DNA of 8,666 nt. Source: Gammaproteobacteria bacterium UBA3532. GTDB taxonomy: Bacteria; Pseudomonadota; Gammaproteobacteria; Enterobacterales; UBA3532. The first letter of the stretch is position 1. The number at the start of each line of letters is the position of its first letter. The notes beneath the pieces were generated by a model that had not been told where the DNA came from, did not search any database, and was given only the letters and a program-made list of their open reading frames with translations. The position numbers and the translations under genes are program-made. Positions 1 through 6,909 of this stretch are shown here, in pieces. The stretch covers positions 1 through 8,666 of the forward strand of contig DFOV01000128.1 of assembly GCA_002376965.1 (NCBI GenBank), read 5' to 3'.

Positions 1-56
1 ACGTATCTAAACCGTTATATACCAATCAATACAGTTATTCCCGCAACGTCACTGAC

Positions 57-76
57 GGCCTAGTCGAAGGCCTTTT
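57..76 (+). terminator. Short terminator-like hairpin upstream of the efflux operon
   Basis: GGCCT (57-61) pairs with AGGCC (68-72) around a six-base loop and is followed directly by TTTT. It would end a + strand transcript entering from the left and so isolate the efflux operon from upstream genes. The stem is only 5 bp and the U tract is short, so it may be weak or fortuitous. Confidence 0.4.
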
Positions 77-85
77 GCGCCCACC

Positions 86-134
86 TCAACATTAATCCAT
101 TCCCTCCTATATGTTTGCATGGGTGCTTTCCATG
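86..134 (+). promoter_or_regulatory. Candidate promoter and operator-like inverted repeat before czcC
   Basis: A perfect inverted repeat, CATGG (118-122), seven bases, CCATG (130-134), lies 34 bases before the czcC start. A weak sigma-70-like pair, TCAACA (86-91) and TATATG (108-113) with a 16-base spacer, would place transcription start close to the repeat, where a repressor could act. No regulator gene is visible in the window, and the promoter boxes match the consensus poorly. The repeat is seen directly; its use as an operator is inference. Confidence 0.25.
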
Positions 135-167
135 TATGTCGTTATCTTATGAACAAAAGGTTCTTTT

Positions 168-1502
168 ATGAGTTCTTCACGCCCATTGGGCATAAAAAAA
201 GCTAGCTCAGCGTATCTGAAATTGATATCTGCTGCACTGGTAACCATGAGCATATCTGTTCAATCTGCCAATGCGCAAAAGTCTTCAATCACGCTTGAAA
301 ATGCGCTCAAACGCACATTATCAAACAACCCAGATTTAGTTGTGTTCGAATTTAAATCTTCGGCTTTGGATGGTGAATCAAAAATGGCCAGCTTACGACC
401 TGAAATGTCTGTTGGGGTTGAAGTTGAAAATGTGTTGGGAACAGGCGAAGTGTCTGGTATCAAAGATGCCGAATTGACACTGACCTTATCGTCGGTCATC
501 GAGCTTGGAGATAAAGTCAGCGGCCGAATGAATGTGGTGAGTTCAAAAAAAGCACAACTGCTTACACAACGGCGCATTCGTACGCTGGACATCTTGGGTG
601 AAACAACTCGACGATATATCAATGTCATTGTCCAACAAGCGTTGCACAAGACTGAGCAACGAGCTGAAATGCTGGCTCGCACAATGCTTCAGACAGTCTC
701 TACACGGGTTGAAGCGGGGGCTTCTTCACCACTTGAGAAAAAACGTGCAGAGTCAGCGTTGTCGCAGGCGCGTTTGTCGTTATTGATAAGTGAACAAAAA
801 CTCAATGAGTATAAACGCGACCTGGCCATCATGTGGGGTGACACTAACGCTGCGTTTGCGGAAGTTGAAGGGACACTGTTATCGTTTCCAAATTCACTAT
901 CACTTGAACATATGCTTTCACAGCTTCAAAGCAATCCACACGTTCTGCTTTATGCTGATAACTATCGGGTACAAGAGGCCAGATTGAGAGTGGTTCAGGC
1001 CAGTCAGCAGTTCGACATTGCGTGGGAAGCCGGTATCCGAAGAATGCAGGGAATTAATGACACAGCGTTAGTCGCCAGTATTTCGGTGCCGTTAAATACC
1101 AAGCAGCGGAATCTAGGAGAATACGAACAACAGCGCGCATTGCTTGACAGTATCGACTATCAAAAACAAGCGAAAATTCGTGAACTCACTCGCCAATTAA
1201 ATCAAGTCATTAGCGCAAAAGACCAAGCCTTGCTCACTGTTACGACCCTTCAAGACAATGTCGTTCCCACATTGGAATCTGCATTGAAATTGGCGCGGGA
1301 TGGCTATGAAAGTGGTCGCTACAACTATATAGAGTGGGTGACAACGCAACAGCAACTCATAGATATGCAACGAACACTGATAAAAGCCGCAGGCTTAGTC
1401 CACCTTCGAAGCGCAGATCTAGAGGCACTTACGGGAATTCCCGTGTTTTCTGACTCTCCCTCGACGTCTGCTCAATCATCAGAATTACTAGAGAAAAAAT
1501 AA
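168..1502 (+). CDS. czcC: CzcC-like outer-membrane efflux channel (TolC/OEP family)
   Basis: A 444-residue outer-membrane factor of a tripartite heavy-metal efflux system. It would form the trimeric barrel and periplasmic tunnel through which CzcA and CzcB expel cations. A signal peptide is visible: a basic stretch (K10, K11, K18), a hydrophobic run (about 19-31) and an ANA|Q cleavage site after residue 36. The rest is a mature OEP protein with long amphipathic helices in two repeats. The second repeat ends in the family pattern GYESGRYNYIEWVTTQQQL followed by a DLEALTG-like C-terminal motif. Length is normal for CzcC. The ATG at 168 is supported by AAAAGG (155-160) seven bases upstream; that element could be partly hidden by a weak AAAAG/CTTTT hairpin. 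The stop overlaps the czcB start by one base, so the two are translationally coupled. The family call is firm; the metal carried is not shown by this subunit. Confidence 0.93.
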   Translation: MSSSRPLGIKKASSAYLKLISAALVTMSISVQSANAQKSSITLENALKRTLSNNPDLVVFEFKSSALDGESKMASLRPEMSVGVEVENVLGTGEVSGIKDAELTLTLSSVIELGDKVSGRMNVVSSKKAQLLTQRRIRTLDILGETTRRYINVIVQQALHKTEQRAEMLARTMLQTVSTRVEAGASSPLEKKRAESALSQARLSLLISEQKLNEYKRDLAIMWGDTNAAFAEVEGTLLSFPNSLSLEHMLSQLQSNPHVLLYADNYRVQEARLRVVQASQQFDIAWEAGIRRMQGINDTALVASISVPLNTKQRNLGEYEQQRALLDSIDYQKQAKIRELTRQLNQVISAKDQALLTVTTLQDNVVPTLESALKLARDGYESGRYNYIEWVTTQQQLIDMQRTLIKAAGLVHLRSADLEALTGIPVFSDSPSTSAQSSELLEKK

Positions 1503-2437
1503 TGAATACATCACAATTTACATTACTCACTAGCGCACGTGACTTGCTTGGCGTGTTAGCCATGCTACTGACTTTACTGTTTGCTACTGTCGCCCTGGCT
1601 GATGATGACGATGAGGAAGCCGAAGAAAGACCCGAGTACGTAGTGTTATCTCAAGAACGGATGCTTGAACACGATATCGTGACTGCTTCAGCCGCGTCAG
1701 GATCATTATCGCTCACAACCAGAACATTTGGGCGGATAGTTCATGATCCTGCGTCACTGAGTCATATTCGTGCCCGCTTCGACGGTGTTGTAAAACGTAT
1801 CATGGTGAATATTGGAGATAAAGTAGAAAAAGGTGACACGCTGGCAATCATTGAGTCAAACGAGAGTTTAAATCAATACTCAATCACCTCACCGATGTCT
1901 GGAAAAATCATAGCTAGACACGCCAATGATGGTGAGCTCACCAACGGTCAAGTGCTGCTTTCTGTTGCTAATTACTCTCGCGCAATTGCTCAATTGGCTA
2001 TTTTCCCCAAACAACGTACTCATATTGCCGCTGATATGGAAGTCACTTTAAGGCTTGAGGAATTGCAGCAACAATCAAGTATAAGCCACATTACGTCCTC
2101 ACCGGATGACAAACCCTATTCTATCGCGTTTGTGAACGTTGATAATGGCAGTGGTTATTGGCCTTTAGGCGCTATGGTAGAGGGTTATATTCAGATTGGT
2201 TTCCAAGAAGTCAATCTGGCACTCCCCAAAAGTTCAATACAAGAGTTAGATGGGCAAACCATTGTTTTTGTCAAAGAAGGGGAACGATTTTACCCCCGCC
2301 AAGTAAAACTTGGGAACACGGACAACCGTTTAGTAGAGATTGTGAAGGGCGTTCAAATAGGCCAGCAAGTCGTTGTAGAAAATAGCTATCTACTAAAAGC
2401 TGATTTATTAAAAATGGAGGCGGGCGATGATGACTAA
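1502..2437 (+). CDS. czcB: CzcB-like periplasmic adaptor, apparently without the alpha-hairpin
   Basis: A 311-residue membrane-fusion protein expected to join the CzcA pump to the CzcC channel in the periplasm. Residues 1-33 form a signal peptide (hydrophobic 15-32, VALA|D cleavage), followed at once by an acidic run (34-42, nine residues of which eight are D or E); the C-terminus is also acidic (EAGDDD). The two halves of the lipoyl/barrel-sandwich domain are clear at about 94-118 (DGVVKRIMVNIGDKVEKGD) and 127-150 (SPMSGKI, then GELTNGQ). Only about eight residues join them. Family members normally carry a coiled-coil hairpin of roughly 60-100 residues there, and most CzcB/CusB proteins are about 380-520 residues long. 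A beta-barrel domain (about 155-240) and a membrane-proximal part (about 241-300) follow. The start codon overlaps the czcC stop (TAATG) and has only a weak AGAG upstream, so translation probably depends on czcC. Confidence 0.9.
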   Translation: MNTSQFTLLTSARDLLGVLAMLLTLLFATVALADDDDEEAEERPEYVVLSQERMLEHDIVTASAASGSLSLTTRTFGRIVHDPASLSHIRARFDGVVKRIMVNIGDKVEKGDTLAIIESNESLNQYSITSPMSGKIIARHANDGELTNGQVLLSVANYSRAIAQLAIFPKQRTHIAADMEVTLRLEELQQQSSISHITSSPDDKPYSIAFVNVDNGSGYWPLGAMVEGYIQIGFQEVNLALPKSSIQELDGQTIVFVKEGERFYPRQVKLGNTDNRLVEIVKGVQIGQQVVVENSYLLKADLLKMEAGDDD

Positions 2438-2501
2438 TTACCTGCGCATTTATTGTCAAAAGCAAAGCCAAGTCCATAAAAACGGTGAGGTGAGAGCATG
2501 A
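2427..2501 (+). CDS. 24-residue small ORF bridging czcB and czcA
   Basis: A short frame starts at ATGATG (2427), just before the czcB stop. It is preceded by a consensus GGAGG (2416-2420) with a six-base spacer, the strongest ribosome-binding site in the operon. It runs across the whole gap and ends at a TGA (2499-2501) that overlaps the czcA start as ATGA. The peptide begins MMTNYLRIYCQKQ, is basic and hydrophilic, and contains one Cys and one His. Start and stop placement fit a translational-coupling peptide that hands ribosomes from czcB to czcA. czcA also has its own GAGG (2487-2490), so coupling would be an addition. I know no family for it. Conservation in relatives is untested, and a chance frame of this size is possible. 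Confidence 0.4.
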   Translation: MMTNYLRIYCQKQSQVHKNGEVRA

Positions 2502-5500
2502 TTGCACGAATACTCCGTCTGTCGATTGAGCGCCGTGGTGTCATGATGTTGTTCGCCTTGTTTGTCGCCTTTTTTGGTATGTACAGTTACAAACAACTGC
2601 CGATTGATGCTGTGCCTGATATCACCAACGTGCAAGTGCAGATAAATACCGCAACCCCAGGTTACTCGCCTTTGGAGACTGAGCAACGCATAACGTTTAT
2701 AGTTGAAACCTCGCTGGCCGGTTTGCCTAATTTATCGTATACCCGCTCGATATCACGCTATGGCTTGTCGCAAGTCACAGTCGTGTTTAAAGAGGGCACC
2801 GATTTATATTTCGCACGAAATCTCGTCAACGAGCGTCTCACCGCCATCGCGGCGCAATTGCCAACAGGGTTAACCCCTGAAATGGGCCCTATCGCCACAG
2901 GCTTGGGTGAAATTTACATGTACTCGTTAAGTGCTGAGCCTCAGGCGCGACAGGACAACGGTCAACCCTATGATGCTATGGCATTAAGGGAGATCCATGA
3001 TTGGGTAGTTAAGCCCCAATTGTCGCTTGTTGAGGGGGTGACCGAGGTTTATGCGATAGGCGGATTTGAAAAGCAATATCATGTGAATCCTAATCCAGTC
3101 GCAATGATAAACTTTGGGATAAGTACAGGTGACCTTCTCAGTGCGCTAGAACGCAACAATGCGAATCAAGGCGCTGGTTTTGTAGAACAAAATGGGCAAC
3201 AAGTACTGATCAGATCGGAAGCCCAACTGAAGGGCATCGACGATATCGGCCAAGTGGTTGTTAAGATCATTGATGGCGTACCGGTAAAAATTCAAGACAT
3301 CGCCCAAATCAACCTCGGTAAAGAGCTGCGCTCTGGAGCCGGCACGTTAAATGGCCAAGAAACAGTGATTGGCACGACAATGATGTTAGTGGGAGAAAAC
3401 TCTCGTACGGTCGCCAAAGCTGTGGACAGTAAGCTCGAAACCATTAAAACAAGCTTACCCGAGGGCGTTATCCTTGAAGCGGTTTACGATAGAACAAGCC
3501 TCGTTGACAAAACCATCGACACAGTACAGAAAAACCTCGTCGAGGGCGCTTTACTTGTCATCGTTGTGCTATTCGTTTTGCTTGGGAATGTGCGAGCTGC
3601 ACTTATTACAGCCGCTGTAATACCCCTGGCAATGCTTGCCACGATATCGGGTATGGTCAAAACCGATGTGTCTGCTAACTTAATGAGTTTAGGCGCACTG
3701 GATTTTGGCTTGATTGTCGATGGCGCAGTTATCATTGTTGAAAACTGTATCAGGCGATTATCCGAATCCCAGAAGCAAAACGGCGCAACTCTACCGCTCA
3801 AAGAAAGACTGAATGTTGTATATGAAGCCACTAATGAAGTCATACGTCCCAGTTTGTTTGGTGTATTGATCATTACCATTGTTTATATCCCCTTGTTCAC
3901 GCTCACTGGCGTCGAAGGTAAAATGTTCCACCCCATGGCAGCGACCGTGATAATGGCTTTGCTTGCCGCAATGGTATTTTGTTTTACCGTAGTGCCTGCG
4001 GCGATAGCAATTTTCATGAGAGGTAAAATTAGCGAAAAAGAAAGCCCAATTATTAAAGGTGCAAAGGCAGTCTATCGTCCTGTTTTAACCGGAGCGCTGC
4101 GTTTTAGATGGCTAGTGGTAGTAGCAGCGAGTGCTTTGGTTGTCGGCAGTTTATGGATGGGCAGTAAATTAGGCTCCGAGTTTATTCCCCAGCTCAATGA
4201 AGGTGATATCTTAGTACAAGCCATTAGGATCCCTGGGACAGGGGTAGAACAAGCAGTTGAAATGCAAAAAACTCTTGAAGCGAAACTTATGCAGTATGAG
4301 CAAGTACAGACGGTATTCGGTCGCACGGGTACGGGTGAGGTCGCCACCGACCCTATGCCACCAAACATTACTGATACGTTTGTTATTTTAAAGCCTAGGG
4401 AGCAATGGCCCGATCCATCAATGACAAAAGCTGAGTTAGTGAAAACGTTTGAAGAGGACTTGTTTACTTTGCCCGGCAATAATTATGAATTTACGCAACC
4501 TATACAAATGCGTTTTAACGAATTGATTAGTGGCGTAAGGGCAGATTTGGGGATAAAGCTATTTGGGGATGACTTAGATACGCTCTTTGCATCTGCTTCT
4601 GACATTTTGACCGTTATTTCAACGATTGAAGGAGCTGATGACGCGAGGCTTGAGCAGGTAGAAGGCATTCCAATCTTCACCGTCACACCAAAGCCTGATC
4701 AATTGGCACGCTTTGGTTTGGATATAGCCGACTTGCAGTTATGGCTCAATGCTGCGACAGGTGGAGAAACCGCTGGAATGATTTTTGAAGGCGACAGACG
4801 CTTTGAGATTGTCGTGCGATATGGCGACGACATTCGAAATGAACTCACTCAGCTTGAGAGCGTTCCCATCGTCACGCCCTCTGGTGAGCATGTACCGATA
4901 AGCGAATTAGCCACACTGGCATTTAAAGAAGTACCTAGCCAAATAAGCCGGGAAAATGGCAAACGTAGTATTGTTGTCACAGCAAATGTGCGTGACAGAG
5001 ATATTGGCACTTTTGTTGAAGAAGCTCAGGCGAGAATCAATGATGAAGTAGATTTACCTGCTGGTTATTGGCTCGACTATGGTGGAACCTTTGAGCAGCT
5101 CGAGAGTGCGAGTCAACGATTGACTATTGTGGTACCGGTTACGTTGTTTGTGATTTTGACAATGCTGGTAATTGCGTTTGGTTCTATACGCGATGCGTTG
5201 ATTATCTTCACAGGTATCCCTTTGGCATTAACAGGCGGTGTAATGTCTCTTTGGTTAAGGGATATGCCTTTATCCATATCCGCGTCGGTAGGATTTATCG
5301 CGTTGTCTGGGATTGCCGTATTAAACGGATTGGTAATGCTGTCCTTCATCAAGCAACGTTTGCTAGAAACCGGAGAATTAGTGAATAGCATTGTTGAAGG
5401 GGCACTTATTCGCTTGCGTCCGGTATTAATGACAGCACTAGTGGCAAGCCTTGGATTTGTGCCCATGGCGCTCAATACGGGCATAGGTGCAGAGGTGCAA

Positions 5501-5608
5501 CGGCCTTTGGCCACGGTGGTCATCGGCGGGATAATATCGTCAACCTTGCTAACACTGGTAGTGCTGCCTGTACTCTATCGACTCGTGCATAGTAAAGGGG
5601 ATCAGTAG
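2498..5608 (+). CDS. czcA: CzcA-like heavy-metal/proton antiporter (HME-RND family)
   Basis: A 1036-residue inner-membrane RND transporter, the motor of the efflux system, which couples proton entry to metal export. TM1 is near residues 14-31. A large periplasmic loop follows, then TM2-TM6 (about 345-510), TM7 (from about 536), a second large loop, and a C-terminal membrane block of about five helices. TM4 carries the heavy-metal signature DFGLIVDGAVIIVEN. Its acidic residues fall at D402, D408 and E415, the same numbers as the proton-relay residues known in Cupriavidus metallidurans CzcA. The GVEGKMFHPMA motif (from about 471) is also typical. DFG...DGA in TM4 is the pattern of the divalent-cation (Co/Zn/Cd/Ni) branch and differs from the CusA (Cu/Ag) branch; the exact metal remains undetermined. 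The start at 2498 has GAGG seven bases upstream. Length is normal, no frameshift is seen, and a strong terminator follows. Confidence 0.96.
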   Translation: MIARILRLSIERRGVMMLFALFVAFFGMYSYKQLPIDAVPDITNVQVQINTATPGYSPLETEQRITFIVETSLAGLPNLSYTRSISRYGLSQVTVVFKEGTDLYFARNLVNERLTAIAAQLPTGLTPEMGPIATGLGEIYMYSLSAEPQARQDNGQPYDAMALREIHDWVVKPQLSLVEGVTEVYAIGGFEKQYHVNPNPVAMINFGISTGDLLSALERNNANQGAGFVEQNGQQVLIRSEAQLKGIDDIGQVVVKIIDGVPVKIQDIAQINLGKELRSGAGTLNGQETVIGTTMMLVGENSRTVAKAVDSKLETIKTSLPEGVILEAVYDRTSLVDKTIDTVQKNLVEGALLVIVVLFVLLGNVRAALITAAVIPLAMLATISGMVKTDVSANLMSLGALDFGLIVDGAVIIVENCIRRLSESQKQNGATLPLKERLNVVYEATNEVIRPSLFGVLIITIVYIPLFTLTGVEGKMFHPMAATVIMALLAAMVFCFTVVPAAIAIFMRGKISEKESPIIKGAKAVYRPVLTGALRFRWLVVVAASALVVGSLWMGSKLGSEFIPQLNEGDILVQAIRIPGTGVEQAVEMQKTLEAKLMQYEQVQTVFGRTGTGEVATDPMPPNITDTFVILKPREQWPDPSMTKAELVKTFEEDLFTLPGNNYEFTQPIQMRFNELISGVRADLGIKLFGDDLDTLFASASDILTVISTIEGADDARLEQVEGIPIFTVTPKPDQLARFGLDIADLQLWLNAATGGETAGMIFEGDRRFEIVVRYGDDIRNELTQLESVPIVTPSGEHVPISELATLAFKEVPSQISRENGKRSIVVTANVRDRDIGTFVEEAQARINDEVDLPAGYWLDYGGTFEQLESASQRLTIVVPVTLFVILTMLVIAFGSIRDALIIFTGIPLALTGGVMSLWLRDMPLSISASVGFIALSGIAVLNGLVMLSFIKQRLLETGELVNSIVEGALIRLRPVLMTALVASLGFVPMALNTGIGAEVQRPLATVVIGGIISSTLLTLVVLPVLYRLVHSKGDQ

Positions 5609-5612
5609 TGTT

Positions 5613-5644
5613 CTTGGGCATTTATTCGTAAATGCCCAAGTTTT
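5613..5644 (+). terminator. Rho-independent terminator of the czcCBA operon
   Basis: A perfect 12-bp stem, CTTGGGCATTTA (5613-5624) with TAAATGCCCAAG (5629-5640), closes on a TTCG tetraloop and is followed by TTTT. It begins four bases after the czcA stop, so it ends the efflux operon. There is no U tract on the other strand, so it appears to work in one direction only. Confidence 0.9.
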
Positions 5645-5668
5645 ACCTGAACGATTTTTAGGTACCTA

Positions 5669-5699
5669 TTGACTCTTTATTAAGTATAGACTTTACAAT
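5669..5699 (+). promoter_or_regulatory. Candidate sigma-70 promoter after the czc operon
   Basis: TTGACT (5669-5674) and TACAAT (5694-5699) each match the consensus at five of six bases, with a long 19-base spacer. Transcription would start near 5706 and meet the terminator at 5788-5820, giving a transcript of about 115 bases with no convincing gene in it. The long spacer and AT-rich surroundings make a chance match quite possible. Confidence 0.25.
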
Positions 5700-5787
5700 C
5701 ATATTCTTAACGTCATGTACGATAAGGATAGATATGGTTTCGCTTATTTTAATATCTGTATCTAACCTTTGTGAGCCCAACCCATTC

Positions 5788-5820
5788 GCCCTCGGTGTTC
5801 TAAGCGGGGGCTTTGTTTTT
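5788..5820 (+). terminator. Second + strand terminator hairpin
   Basis: GCCCTCG (5788-5794) pairs with CGGGGGC (5805-5811) in a 7-bp stem with one G-U pair and a 10-base loop, followed by TTTGTTTTTT. On the - strand the same stem has a C-A mismatch and no U tract, so the direction is +. It stands well away from czcA, which already has its own terminator, so it may belong to a short RNA or act as a backup. AGCCC (5774-5778) could compete for the same right arm. Confidence 0.55.
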
Positions 5821-6035
5821 TATAGCAGGCAAATCACTTCCTCGAACTCACCATTTCGCCAGAACCCAAGTGATTTTTTTCCTCTGGGCGTGATGCGTTC
5901 AATGTAGTTTGGGAAATCGGTGTGCTTACCGTAAAGCGTATTCCCGTGAGTTAACAGTTCATGACTGAGAGCATCAGAAAGACTATCTCGTGAGATCTGT
6001 TTAGCTAACTTCAGCACATCAAGTGAGTTGATCAT
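5820..6035 (-). CDS. Unrecognised 71-residue protein, second gene of a - strand pair
   Basis: I do not recognise the family. The protein is soluble, with no signal peptide or membrane segment. It has a predicted helical first half (LDVLKLAKQISRDSLSDAL) and a basic, probably beta-rich second half (NYIERITPRGKKSLGFWRNGE). Its ATG lies two bases after the stop of the upstream 107-residue gene, with GGAAA about six bases before it, so the two are almost surely one transcript. Its 3' end abuts the T tract of the + strand terminator at 5788-5820, and no clear - strand terminator is seen. Two small co-transcribed genes could suggest a toxin-antitoxin or effector-immunity pair, but no residue pattern supports that directly. 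Confidence 0.6.
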   Translation of the reverse strand: MINSLDVLKLAKQISRDSLSDALSHELLTHGNTLYGKHTDFPNYIERITPRGKKSLGFWRNGEFEEVICLL

Positions 6036-6037
6036 AA

Positions 6038-6361
6038 TTATTTTCCGGTAAGCTTATCAAATAAGTACCCAGAACTTTCTTCATTAAGCGAGACACTATG
6101 TTTGGCGGCAAAGGCTCTGAGCTTTCTATCGTATATAGTCATATTACGCTCATCGCGACAGAAGAACTTTATAGTTGCTTCATTCTCGTAATAGTAAGCC
6201 CGAATATCGTTTTCACCAGCGTCGATGTTAATGCCTCCATCATTTAGCCAGTAAGCTTTCTGACCAGCGACAAAGTTCTCCTTAGCAAATGACGATAAGA
6301 TGTCTTCAACTTGCTTAGGCGCTACAGCGAGAAAGTGAGTTTGGCAATAAGGCATGAACAT
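6038..6361 (-). CDS. Unrecognised 107-residue protein, first gene of a - strand pair
   Basis: I do not recognise the family. The protein looks globular and cytoplasmic. It has an N-terminal amphipathic helix (about 15-28, PKQVEDILSSFAKENF) and an acidic, aromatic middle (KAYWLNDGGINIDAGENDI, then AYYYENEATIKFF). A helical end (YDRKLRAFAAKHSVSLNEE) completes it. There is no signal peptide. Two starts are possible, the ATG at 6361 and another two codons later; neither has a strong ribosome-binding site, so the first residues are uncertain. The gene is followed after two bases by the 71-residue gene. The middle resembles the look of small immunity-type proteins only in a general way, which is not evidence of function. 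Confidence 0.62.
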   Translation of the reverse strand: MFMPYCQTHFLAVAPKQVEDILSSFAKENFVAGQKAYWLNDGGINIDAGENDIRAYYYENEATIKFFCRDERNMTIYDRKLRAFAAKHSVSLNEESSGYLFDKLTGK

Positions 6362-6909
6362 CGGCTTTGGTTGCGTTGTTATCTATCAAGCATAGCTAAG
6401 AACTGACTTTGAATATCGATCTTTTTGTCAGTAATCTTTTTTCACTGCGCCAAGCTTGAGCAAGCCATCATAGCGAAAGCAATGCACTCTCTTACATACT
6501 CCAGCGCCTGTTTTATAAGCGTTACTACCGTACCTTTGTTAAGCCGAATACTGCCCAAGGTCGGTGGCCCAGAAGCCGTGAAAATAGCAGTTACCTTGCA
6601 AAGGGAAGGCTCCTTGATGCACCTGCCTACGCCGGAATTCTCGGTTTCAGTAAGAGGGTTGCTTGAGTGACCACTGACTTCAAAATCAAGCCATCATCAA
6701 TAAAGTTCATAGGTAAACCTCTGGTAACAGTATAAAACTCCTTACTCTTTTCAGATCTCCGCGCAAGTTGCATTTTGCTGTAAAAGTTGTTATTAACACT
6801 AAAATTCTGATTAATAAGTATAAAACTGTTATTTTTCCTCAATGCTTTTTCGTGTAATCACCTACTCGAACGGCCTGTTGTGGTTGATGTAGATGTAGCG
6901 GTCAATATG
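6362..6909. other. Gene-poor stretch with possible relics and short repeats
   Basis: No convincing gene is seen on either strand. Short open frames exist (a TTG-started + frame at 6425-6670 and a - strand frame at 6842-6627), but none has a ribosome-binding site or recognisable domain. A patch at about 6481-6660 is near 49% GC by my count, whereas 6781-6840 is only about 20%, suggesting pieces of different origin. An inverted repeat, ACTGAC (6402-6407) with GTCAGT (6427-6432), lies upstream of the - strand gene pair. The 11-mer CAAGCCATCAT occurs at 6461-6471 and again at 6687-6697. Confidence 0.4.

Noticed and set aside
260..682. Open frame of 140 codons on the - strand inside czcC
   Set aside because: It lies fully antisense to a clear family member, has no ribosome-binding site and shows serine-rich shadow composition.
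598..987. Two short + strand frames inside czcC
   Set aside because: They are out-of-frame readings of a well-supported gene, with no domain or ribosome-binding site.
3484..3879. Open frame of 131 codons on the - strand inside czcA
   Set aside because: It is antisense to the TM2-TM6 region; its composition is the mirror of hydrophobic codons.
4072..4479. Open frame of 135 codons on the - strand inside czcA
   Set aside because: Antisense shadow of the second half of the pump, with no independent signals.
5113..5523. Open frame of 136 codons on the - strand inside czcA
   Set aside because: Antisense shadow of the C-terminal membrane block.
5734..5907. 57-codon + strand frame with a good AAGGA five bases upstream
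   Set aside because: It runs straight through the terminator hairpin at 5788-5820 and then antisense to the 71-residue gene. After the first 25 residues its composition is unconvincing. The ribosome-binding site is noteworthy, so a shorter peptide is not fully excluded.
5771..6440. Possible integron cassette array, suggested by small genes and GTT/AAC-rich borders
   Set aside because: I found no matched core sites (GTTRRRY with RYYYAAC) framing the small genes, and the two genes are only two bases apart, unlike separate cassettes.
6425..6670. 81-codon + strand frame starting at TTG
   Set aside because: No ribosome-binding site, a rare start and no recognised domain. The opposite strand is open over much of the same stretch, so the coding direction, if any, is unclear.
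6627..6842. 71-codon - strand frame
   Set aside because: Its N-terminal part comes from very AT-rich sequence, it has no recognised domain, and it overlaps the GC-richer patch without a clear gene boundary.
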